Origin: an uncultured Desulfobacterales bacterium
Lineage (GTDB): Bacteria > Desulfobacterota > Desulfobacteria > Desulfobacterales > JAFDCJ01
DNA: 6,761 nucleotides
Reading direction: 5' to 3'
Assembly (NCBI GenBank): GCA_945787595.1
Contig: CALZJV010000338.1
Location: 1 to 6,761 of the forward strand
The number at the start of each line of letters is the position of its first letter. The stretch's first letter is position 1. Position numbers and translations under genes: made by a program. Below the pieces are notes generated by a model. The model was not told the origin of the DNA and ran no database searches. It was given only the letters and a program-made list of their open reading frames with translations. Shown piece by piece: positions 1 through 4,504 of this stretch.

Positions 1-23
1 CAGAATACAGATTGGACAGATAG

Positions 24-135
24 CTCAATTCCTCAACCTCTTTGATCCTCCTACACCTTCCATTGAGCGATGTCTTACTCTATGCGCTACGCCCCATGCG
101 CTATGCCTTTTTTGCCCGCAACCCGCAACTCGCAA
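24..135. repeat. Mosaic of short tandem minirepeats downstream of the response-regulator gene
   Basis: Three unrelated short repeat units lie in a row within the 150 bp after the regulator stop codon. CTCAATTC/CTCAACCT covers 24-39. ATGCGCTACGCC (82-93) and ATGCGCTATGCC (96-107) match at 11 of 12 positions. CCCGCAA, CCCGCAA, CTCGCAA is a tandem 7-mer at 115-135. None encodes a credible protein. Minirepeats of this sort are, as I recall, common in non-coding DNA of Desulfobacterales; here the cluster marks the 3' flank of the two-component operon. No intrinsic terminator is recognisable in it, and nothing else is recognised in 1-150. Confidence 0.55.
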
Positions 136-150
136 GTGCTTACCAATGCT

Positions 151-828
151 TCATTCCTTCCAGAGGTCGACATCGACAAGGCCCAGCCGGGCGGCATATC
201 GCACCAATTCGAGCGTGCTGTGAAGCCCCAGTTTATTCATGATGTTGGTTCGGTGATTTTCAACGGTTTTGGGACTGATGAAAAGCTTAGCGGCCGCTTC
301 TTTGGCCGAACACCCTTCGGCCAGCAGCACCATAATCTCCTGTTCCCTCGGCGTTAAGGTCTCATATGCCGCATCCGTGATTTTCAGTTCTTTTTCCGGA
401 GTTTGCATCAGTTTCTGGACCACCGCATGGGACACAGCACCGTCCATGAAATATTCACCGTTTAACACCTGCGCGATTCCTTTCAGGAGCCTTTCGGTGG
501 CCGATTCCTTGGTCATATAGCCGGTGGCCCCGGCCTGAAACGCCTCGACGATGTAATCGACTCTGGAATGCATGCTGACAATCAAGATGTGCGTTGACGG
601 CGAGATGCTTCGGATCTCACGGGAGAGTTCTAGACCGCTTTTATCCGGCAAGCCCAGATCCAACAGGACCAGATCCGGCTTAAGATTTTTTACCATTCGG
701 ATGGCATCGCGGGCATTTCCGGCTTGCCCGACCACTTCATATTCGGTAGCGGGTTTAAGGATCGTTTTTAAACCTTCCCTGACAAGGGGATGATCGTCAA
801 CGATTAAGATGTTTTTCTTTTTTGTCAC
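151..828 (-). CDS. NarL/FixJ-family response regulator (receiver + LuxR-type HTH)
   Basis: This is a DNA-binding response regulator, presumably phosphorylated by the histidine kinase encoded just upstream and then controlling transcription. With the GTG at 828 the product is 225 aa, usual for the family. The receiver covers about residues 5-122: acidic pair D11-D12, phosphoacceptor D57 in LVLLDLGLPDKSG, switch residue S85 and conserved K107 in YMTKES. The LuxR-type helix-turn-helix covers about 156-215, with LTPREQEIMVLLAEG followed by the recognition region ISPKTVENHRTNIMNKL. Start choice: the frame could open at a GTG at 843, but the GTG at 828 has GGAG at 839-836 with a 7-nt spacer, and its product begins VTKKKNILIVDD, as expected for a receiver. 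The gene overlaps the kinase 3' end by 32 bp, so the pair is probably translationally coupled. Target genes cannot be deduced. No intrinsic terminator is visible after the TGA at 151. Family assignment is very secure. Confidence 0.95.
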   Translation of the reverse strand: MTKKKNILIVDDHPLVREGLKTILKPATEYEVVGQAGNARDAIRMVKNLKPDLVLLDLGLPDKSGLELSREIRSISPSTHILIVSMHSRVDYIVEAFQAGATGYMTKESATERLLKGIAQVLNGEYFMDGAVSHAVVQKLMQTPEKELKITDAAYETLTPREQEIMVLLAEGCSAKEAAAKLFISPKTVENHRTNIMNKLGLHSTLELVRYAARLGLVDVDLWKE

Positions 829-2221
829 TATTTTTCTCCACACAGGGCAGCTTTATTGAAATTTTGGTGCCCTGTCCCGGTTTCGATTGCAGTTTCATTT
901 CGCCATTCAGCAGTGTGACCCGTTCCTGCATGCTGCGAAGGCCCATTCGCTTTTCCTGACCGGCCGCGGCAGCCCGCGCCTGCAGATCAAAGCCCCGGCC
1001 GTTGTCTGCGACTCGAAGGATGATGTTTGGAGATGCTGCTGTCAACTTCAGGGTCGCCCGGCTGGCGGCAGCATGTTTGCGGATGTTGGTGAGACCTTCT
1101 TGAACCAGGCGGTAAAGATTGATCTGAATGCCATAATCCAGCTTTAAGTTTTTTAAACCGGCGGACTGAAAATCAACCGGCAGCCCCCAAATTTGAGTAA
1201 AATCCTCGCAGAACCGGTAAATCGTCTCCACAAGCCCCAGTTTCCTCAGACCAGGAGGACGCAAATCATAGGCCATATTGCGCACACCCAAAATAGTTTT
1301 TTTCAGTGCTTCGCAAATTTCTTTGATCCGGTGCGTTTCCGGTAGTCGGCCATTTAGCAGCTCACTATGAATTAAGTCACACGCCATTTTGGCTACGGAA
1401 AGGTCTTGGGCCACCGTATCGTGCAGCTCACGTGAAATCATGTGACGCTCATCTTCCTGGGCCTGCATCAGTTGTTGCGACAATTCGTGAATTCGTTCTT
1501 CGGACGATTTGCGGTCTGAAATATCCGCCATAGCGCCCTCGTAGTACGTCATCTGACTGTCGCTGTCATGGATGATGGTGCAATTGATGCTGGCCCAGAT
1601 AGACCTCCCGTCATGCCGGCAAAGTCGAACCGCAAAATCGTGAACAAAGCCTTGCGCTTCCAGCAGGCGTTGGAATTGTTCGCGATCATCGGGATCGACA
1701 TAAGTCTCCAGGGATTTGACCTGCAGCAGGCCATCTCGATCCGGATATCCAAGGATGTTCAACATGGCAGGGTTGACATCCAGGATCAAACCCTCCGGTG
1801 TAGTCTGGTAGAGTCCAATCGGAATACTGTTAAATAGATCCCGGTAGCGTTTTTCACTTTTACGCAGCGCTTCCGCCGCCCGCTTTTGTTCGTCTATATC
1901 GCGAATTACGGTGATTCTGACGTCCTTGCCTTTATATCGCATCATCTTGCCGCGAATCTCGACGTGAAATTTGGACCCATCCTTTTTTTGGGCGATGGCC
2001 TCATAGGGTTTTTCATAGCCTGACAGCATGTTGCGCTCGACCAATTCTTTGGACTCGGAGGCGATGACATCGGTGCCGAATATCCCGATTAACTCATTAT
2101 AATCATAACCGAACAATTCAGCTGCTCTTTGATTTACATCCAGGCAGACTCCTTTTTCGGAAATGAAGATGGCCTCAAATGTGGCCTCAGACAGCGCCCG
2201 ATAATGTGCTTCATTTCTCAT
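797..2221 (-). CDS. Cytoplasmic PAS-PAS sensor histidine kinase (HisKA_3/NarX-type core)
   Basis: This sensor kinase autophosphorylates on histidine and should pass phosphate to the regulator that overlaps its 3' end. Numbering from a TTG at 2263 (488 aa), PAS 1 spans about 16-125, ending in ITVIRDIDEQKRAAEAL. PAS 2 spans about 136-250, ending in ADISDRKSSEERI. The HisKA_3 dimerisation helix carries H281 (codon 1423-1421) in ISRELHDTVAQDL. The HATPase domain at about 375-475 has the N-box QEGLTNIRKHA, the G1 motif DNGRGF and the G2 region GLRSMQERV. No membrane segment or signal peptide is seen, so it should sense a cytoplasmic ligand, redox state or gas; the ligand is unknown. The frame is open back to about 2316 without an ATG. 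Starts are TTG 2263, ATG 2242 and ATG 2221. I chose ATG 2221 (474 aa) because a perfect AGGAGG lies at 2232-2227 with a 5-nt spacer. Sequence upstream of 2263 encodes the rest of a PAS domain in another frame, so this was probably the C-terminal part of a longer kinase. Confidence 0.88.
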   Translation of the reverse strand: MRNEAHYRALSEATFEAIFISEKGVCLDVNQRAAELFGYDYNELIGIFGTDVIASESKELVERNMLSGYEKPYEAIAQKKDGSKFHVEIRGKMMRYKGKDVRITVIRDIDEQKRAAEALRKSEKRYRDLFNSIPIGLYQTTPEGLILDVNPAMLNILGYPDRDGLLQVKSLETYVDPDDREQFQRLLEAQGFVHDFAVRLCRHDGRSIWASINCTIIHDSDSQMTYYEGAMADISDRKSSEERIHELSQQLMQAQEDERHMISRELHDTVAQDLSVAKMACDLIHSELLNGRLPETHRIKEICEALKKTILGVRNMAYDLRPPGLRKLGLVETIYRFCEDFTQIWGLPVDFQSAGLKNLKLDYGIQINLYRLVQEGLTNIRKHAAASRATLKLTAASPNIILRVADNGRGFDLQARAAAAGQEKRMGLRSMQERVTLLNGEMKLQSKPGQGTKISIKLPCVEKNSDKKEKHLNR

Positions 2222-2232
2222 CAGATCCTCCT
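2221..2232 (-). promoter_or_regulatory. Strong internal ribosome-binding site before ATG 2221 of the histidine kinase
   Basis: On the minus strand AGGAGG (2232-2227) is followed by a 5-nt spacer and ATG (2221-2219). It is the best-placed Shine-Dalgarno for the kinase frame, and the resulting protein begins just before the first intact PAS domain (MRNEAHYRALSEA). It decides the start chosen here. A second strong match, AGGAGGT at 2291-2285, overlaps the stop codon of the preceding PAS fragment but has no standard start codon of the kinase frame at a good distance. Both sites also encode ordinary residues (QEDL and GGR), so either could be coincidental. Confidence 0.5.
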
Positions 2233-2289
2233 GGGTGTTCATGCGTTCGGCAATGTCGCGCAAGGCAACAAGAATCTTCTTGCGACCTC

Positions 2290-2544
2290 CTATATAAATC
2301 TTTCCGTGCTTATTTCTCCCGGGAAAACCGTATTATCTTTCTTTTTAAAGTAACGCAAAGACACCCATTCGGGAAATGCCTCGTCAACTGTGATCTTTTT
2401 AACTTGAGACCTTGTTTTTTCTTTCTCGGCCGAGATATCCTCGAGGTTTAATTTCAAAAACTCTTCTTTGGAATAACCGTAAAGATCTAAAGTCGCTTGA
2501 TTGGCATCCTCGAGCCGCCCGGTCTCGGCATCAAAAATCATCAC
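2290..2544 (-). pseudogene. PAS-domain fragment of the broken sensor kinase (middle piece)
   Basis: This 84-codon frame encodes most of one PAS domain: MMIFDAETGRLEDANQATL, then LYGYSKEEFL, and near its end FPGEISTERFI. It stops at a TAG (2292-2290) where a PAS domain normally continues. The missing continuation, GGRKKILVALRDI, is present immediately downstream in the frame of the kinase. The break sits in the run TATATA: removing one TA, or adding one base, joins the two frames. Upstream, the same frame reads ENDSDAV just before MMIFD, which is the usual lead-in to such a domain, so the GTG at 2544 is not a natural start; the PAS begins earlier and its beginning is missing. The GTG overlaps the TGA of the preceding fragment. 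Seen: three frames and a single-site shift. Inferred: a decayed or frameshifted gene, or a sequencing or assembly indel in an intact one. Confidence 0.75.
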
Positions 2545-2975
2545 CGCATCCGAATCGTTTTCGCAGTTTCGACAACGCGGCGGCGGTTAAAATAAAAGCT
2601 GTCCTGAAAATCCGGCGCTATAAAACGTGTAAACGAAGTGGTTATCAAGGACCGCCTATCCACGACTAGCAATTTAGCGCCGGTAAGATTTGCCTCCACC
2701 ACAAGGGCGTTTTTATCCAGGGTAAAATAACCTACAGGCGCGAAGTCAAACAAGTCAGAATACTTGTCGTGCGCCTCCGCCAGTTGCAGCTGCGTCCGGC
2801 GAAGTCCCTCGTTTTGCATTTCCAGCTCAGCTTGATAAACCTGCAGCTCGCGAATCAGCTGCTGGATATCTTCCGGTGAAATATTGCTAAGCGCCTGCGG
2901 CTTTTCATGCAGTAGTGCTTCGGCCCGATGACGGAGGGCTTTCAATCGATGTGATTCGGTTCCGGACTCTTTCAT
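2541..2975 (-). CDS. N-terminal fragment of a PAS sensor kinase: coiled coil plus half a PAS domain
   Basis: This 144-aa frame is what a gene caller would annotate as a small PAS protein; I read it as the N-terminal part of the kinase that continues downstream. Residues about 33-72 are a charged heptad-like helix (IQQLIRELQVYQAELEMQNE, continuing to AEAHDKY). A PAS domain opens at about 72 with YSDLFDFAPVGYFTLDKNA and runs to FYFNRRRVVET near residue 137, then reads into unrelated residues and a TGA at 2543-2541. PAS domains of this type usually carry on for roughly 45-50 more residues before a DITERK-like linker. That part is absent, and the next PAS begins almost at once in another frame, so an internal out-of-frame deletion is likely. 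The start is ATG 2975 with only a weak purine stretch (GGGATAGG) before it. It may still be translated; a function on its own is doubtful. Confidence 0.6.
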   Translation of the reverse strand: MKESGTESHRLKALRHRAEALLHEKPQALSNISPEDIQQLIRELQVYQAELEMQNEGLRRTQLQLAEAHDKYSDLFDFAPVGYFTLDKNALVVEANLTGAKLLVVDRRSLITTSFTRFIAPDFQDSFYFNRRRVVETAKTIRMR

Positions 2976-3052
2976 GACCTATCCCAATAAAATAAGCCCG
3001 CGTATAGACAAACTTATGGAGTGTAGGAGTCTAATTTAACTTAATTTCATCT

Positions 3053-3071
3053 CCTCTCCTCAATTGAGAGG
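3053..3071. repeat. Inverted repeat CCTCTC-N7-GAGAGG, containing palindrome CTCAATTGAG
   Basis: The arms CCTCTC (3053-3058) and GAGAGG (3066-3071) pair perfectly around a 7-nt loop. The 10-bp perfect palindrome CTCAATTGAG lies at 3059-3068. It sits about 80-120 bp upstream of the sensor-kinase start, where an operator would be plausible. There is no U-tract beside it on either strand, so a terminator is unlikely. Function is not known. Confidence 0.35.
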
Positions 3072-3148
3072 GTTTGAATCTAATTTGCTAGATCATGCCA
3101 TACTATTTGATAAATAACCTGGAATTTGTCAACTATTCTTTTCACGAG

Positions 3149-3173
3149 CCTGTTTACGCGACGTAAAACCAGG
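3149..3173. repeat. Inverted repeat CCTG-TTTACG-cga-CGTAAA-ac-CAGG
   Basis: TTTACG (3153-3158) and CGTAAA (3162-3167) form a perfect 6-bp inverted repeat with a 3-nt loop. CCTG and CAGG extend the stem after a 2-nt bulge. It could be an operator or a small hairpin in a leader transcript. Neither strand has a T-run directly after it, so it is not a canonical terminator. Confidence 0.3.
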
Positions 3174-3191
3174 AAAAACTCCAATTCATCA

Positions 3192-3214
3192 TGTTGATCC
3201 TGTCGGAAAAAAAA
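3192..3214 (-). repeat. Single copy of the GACAGGATCAACA minirepeat, 3' of the stress-protein gene
   Basis: The 13-mer TGTTGATCCTGTC (3192-3204) is identical to 4470-4482 after ppdK. On the minus strand both copies have the same layout: a T-rich run (T8 here), then GACAGGATCAACA, then a partly conserved GAT. It lies about 67 bp after the stress-protein stop codon. The repeated position behind two genes suggests a dispersed 3'-end element. Confidence 0.55.
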
Positions 3215-3223
3215 GTTTAAAAT

Positions 3224-3257
3224 TGTGCGCCATATCTTCTTTATGTGTGAGCCATAT
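3224..3257. repeat. 12-bp direct repeat TGTG(C/A)GCCATAT spaced 22 bp
   Basis: TGTGCGCCATAT (3224-3235) and TGTGAGCCATAT (3246-3257) match at 11 of 12 positions, with starts 22 bp apart, close to two helical turns. Such spacing suits two same-face protein contacts, but the site is far (about 250 bp) from the sensor-kinase start and just past the stress-protein stop. Function is not known. Confidence 0.35.
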
Positions 3258-3270
3258 TAATTCTCCCTGA

Positions 3271-3717
3271 TCATTCCGTTCCCCGGGACCTGATAATCAA
3301 CAGGGGGCGATCCACCCGATGCAAAAGCCCGGCGGCAACACTGCCGTAAAAAACTCTGGAAAGACCCCCGCGGCCATGACTGGCCAGCGCGATCAGATCC
3401 ACGCCCTTTTGAGCGGCCATGCTTATTATCCCCTCCACCACCGGGCCATAGATGACGTGGGATTGACTTTCGATGTTTTTTCCCCGGAATTCTCCCTGAA
3501 TCCCCTCCAGGTGTGTCTCGGCCTGCTTTTTCGCTTGATCGGACTCCTGGTCTGATAAATTAATGAATGCGCCTTCAGGTGTGGTGATCGACTTGTACTC
3601 GACGACCTGCAAAAATATAACCTTTGCTTTGTACCGTTTGGCCAGCTCCTCCACATGAGGTAATATCCTGTCTGCTCTTTTTGATCCATCCAGCGGGACT
3701 AAAATTTTGTGGTACAT
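3271..3717 (-). CDS. UspA-family universal stress protein (single domain, nucleotide-binding type)
   Basis: This is a 148-aa cytoplasmic Usp protein, the normal length for one Usp domain. It opens with the family's first strand and loop, YHKILVPLDGSKRADRILPH. Near the C-terminus it carries the nucleotide-binding loop, family pattern G-2X-G-9X-G(S/T): here A112-S-H-G115, then nine residues, then G125-S126, inside ASHGRGGLSRVFYGSVA, followed by the last strand RPLLIIR. The first glycine is alanine, a common variant. It should therefore bind ATP and dimerise; family members help cells survive stress or starvation by mechanisms that are often unclear. The ATG at 3717 is preceded by AAAGGAGG (3733-3726) with an 8-nt spacer, a very good ribosome-binding site. 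It is separated from ppdK by 787 bp and from the sensor kinase by 295 bp, so it is probably its own transcription unit. The only promoter-like match upstream is the sigma-54-type site about 365 bp away. Confidence 0.94.
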   Translation of the reverse strand: MYHKILVPLDGSKRADRILPHVEELAKRYKAKVIFLQVVEYKSITTPEGAFINLSDQESDQAKKQAETHLEGIQGEFRGKNIESQSHVIYGPVVEGIISMAAQKGVDLIALASHGRGGLSRVFYGSVAAGLLHRVDRPLLIIRSRGTE

Positions 3718-3805
3718 GTCACCTGCCTCCTTTCGATTAAAATGGTACTGATGGCTTATTCTTCATAGGCCACCGTGCCTGTTGGTCCGTCTCGTACTAC
3801 TGATT

Positions 3806-4067
3806 CTATTTTGAAAAAGTTTCAGTTTCTTCCGAAAATTCAATGGCTTCCCGATATGTCGTTATTATTTCCCGGAGAGTCTTTTTTTCAATGGACGCTT
3901 GAAAGATTTCCGGTAAAAAAGATGCACGCACACTCGAGAAGCCATTCAGATACCGCCTCGAACTTCCCTTTTAAAAGTATAACCTTTAAAGCCTGTTGGG
4001 CATTACATGGTTTAATCATTATGTGTTGAAGTTGAGAGGGTATCCCTTTCCTTTTACTGTATATCAT
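3806..4067 (-). pseudogene. Frameshifted remnant of a small gene, possibly HicB-like antitoxin
   Basis: Two overlapping minus-strand frames look like the halves of one small protein. The first, from ATG 4067 (or ATG 4019), reads QQALKVILLKGKFEAVSEWL and ends at TGA 3890-3888. The second is open from 3970 to TAG 3808-3806, has no start codon with a ribosome-binding site, and reads SFLPEIFQAS, then EKKTLREIITTYREAIEFSE. The second piece resembles the end of HicB-family proteins, which usually have LPGC, then (E/K)T-x-EEA and a final helix of the type NIKEAIELYLEE. The first resembles their opening strand KVILEK. HicB proteins neutralise HicA mRNA interferases, but no hicA-like frame is seen beside it. 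A +1/-2 shift between about 3970 and 3890 would join the halves. Plain alternatives are chance open frames or another small family. The resemblance is by eye and weak. Confidence 0.3.
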
Positions 4068-4082
4068 TTTAATGTATAAAGG

Positions 4083-4098
4083 AGCATAAACTGTGCCA
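4083..4098 (-). promoter_or_regulatory. Sigma-54 (RpoN)-type -24/-12 promoter candidate
   Basis: On the minus strand TGGCACAGTTTATGCT (4098-4083) fits the sigma-54 consensus TGGCACG-N4-TTGCW at 14 of 16 positions (free positions counted as matching), with GG and GC at the required spacing. The predicted start is near 4072, directly before the small decayed frame and about 355 bp before the stress-protein ATG. Sigma-54 promoters need an AAA+ activator bound upstream; none is encoded in the window. A single chance match is possible. Confidence 0.4.
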
Positions 4099-4113
4099 GA
4101 AATATAAGGCACA
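4092..4113. repeat. Inverted repeat TGTGCC-N10-GGCACA
   Basis: Perfect 6-bp arms TGTGCC (4092-4097) and GGCACA (4108-4113) are separated by 10 bp of A/T-rich sequence. The left arm contains the complement of the -24 element (TGGCAC) of the sigma-54-like site. It could be an operator that masks the promoter, or the two signals may be the same coincidence seen twice. Confidence 0.35.
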
Positions 4114-4211
4114 AATAAATTGTTTAATAACAAAAAGTTACCATTTAAATAAGGGTGGCGCCATAATTCTTGTCAATCTGAAATAGAAAAATTCCAAAAT
4201 TTTTTTCGCAA

Positions 4212-4223
4212 AATTTCGAAATT
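4212..4223. repeat. Perfect 12-bp palindrome AATTTCGAAATT
   Basis: Twelve bases read identically on both strands, inside a strongly AT-rich tract (about 4180-4245). It may be a protein-binding site, but palindromes of A/T-rich composition arise easily by chance. No gene start lies close by. Confidence 0.3.
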
Positions 4224-4408
4224 ATGAGTATAAATTTTTCATTGCTCTGACCGTCTGCTGAGTTAGAAAGATATAATCGTGGGAAAGAATTTGCCGCATA
4301 CAGGCATCTATGGACTCTTCGGTGCTGATTTTCAGGTGTATGTCATTTTGCGCGCCTCTCTATCATTTCCGGATGTGATGAATGGATACGATTTTAATAT
4401 TCAATTTA

Positions 4409-4482
4409 GACAGGATTTACAGGATTATCAGGATATTCTTGGTTTAGTGCAGCAATATCTTGTCGATCCTGTTGATCCTGTC
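4409..4482. repeat. Inverted pair of 9-bp minirepeat arrays (ACAGGATNN x3) 3' of ppdK
   Basis: The left array on the plus strand is ACAGGATTT (4410-4418), ACAGGATTA (4419-4427), TCAGGATAT (4428-4436). The right array carries the same unit on the minus strand: ACAGGATCA (4481-4473), ACAGGATCG (4472-4464), ACAAGATAT (4463-4455). The arms (4409-4437 and 4454-4482) match at about 23 of 29 positions around a 16-nt loop, so a transcript of either strand could form a long, imperfect hairpin. It begins 22 bp after the ppdK stop codon. The T-rich run (minus strand, 4496-4483) lies before rather than after the stem, so this is not a normal intrinsic terminator; it may protect mRNA 3' ends or simply be a dispersed repeat. 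Confidence 0.7.
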
Positions 4483-4504
4483 AAAAATAAAAATTCCAAT
4501 GCCA

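Larger units (their letters stand above)
2976..3270. other. Spacer between uspA-like gene and sensor kinase gene
   Basis: This 295-bp AT-rich gap shows no credible gene on either strand. It holds, from high to low coordinate: a 12-bp direct repeat (3246-3257 and 3224-3235), an A8 run at 3207-3214 (T8 on the minus strand), a copy of the TGTTGATCCTGTC minirepeat (3192-3204), an inverted repeat TTTACG-cga-CGTAAA (3153-3167), a perfect -35-like TTGACA on the minus strand (3132-3127) without a good -10 at normal spacing, and an inverted repeat CCTCTC/GAGAGG (3053-3071). The sensor gene promoter should lie here, but I cannot place it with confidence. No GC-rich stem precedes the T8 run, so I do not call it an intrinsic terminator for the stress-protein gene. 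Confidence 0.5.
3718..4504. other. Gene-poor stretch between ppdK and the stress-protein gene
   Basis: No intact gene is supported in these 787 bp. From high to low coordinate the stretch holds: the paired 9-bp minirepeat arrays (4409-4482), about 150 bp with no feature I recognise (4240-4400), a very AT-rich part with the perfect 12-bp palindrome AATTTCGAAATT (4212-4223), a sigma-54-like site within an inverted repeat (4083-4113), the remains of a small frameshifted gene (3806-4067), and the short leader of the stress-protein gene. The frames open in this region have low-complexity or antisense-type translations and no ribosome-binding sites that I trust. Confidence 0.55.

Noticed and set aside
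151..843. Upstream GTG at 843 as the start of the response regulator
   Set aside because: The GTG at 828 has a GGAG with ideal spacing, and the upstream GTG would place that ribosome-binding site inside the coding sequence and add five residues not expected before a receiver domain.
887..1147. Plus-strand frames opposite the kinase and regulator, such as this one
   Set aside because: They are mirror frames of strongly conserved domains (HATPase, PAS, receiver); none has independent support.
3104..3132. Sigma-70 promoter for the sensor kinase using the perfect TTGACA at 3132-3127
   Set aside because: At 16-18 bp spacing there is no acceptable -10 box (CAAATA at 17 bp); the better TAGTAT is 21 bp away. 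Not strong enough to list.
3207..3214. T8 run on the minus strand as an intrinsic terminator of the stress-protein gene
   Set aside because: No stable GC-rich stem precedes it; the sequence before it is A/T-rich and does not fold into a clear hairpin.
3775..4029. 84-codon plus-strand frame
   Set aside because: It is antisense to the small minus-strand remnant, has no ribosome-binding site and resembles no family.
3888..4133. 81-codon minus-strand frame as an intact gene
   Set aside because: Its N-terminal third has no protein-like character, its upstream start would lie ahead of the sigma-54-like site, and the family-like C-terminal half lies in another frame. It is reported as part of a decayed gene instead.
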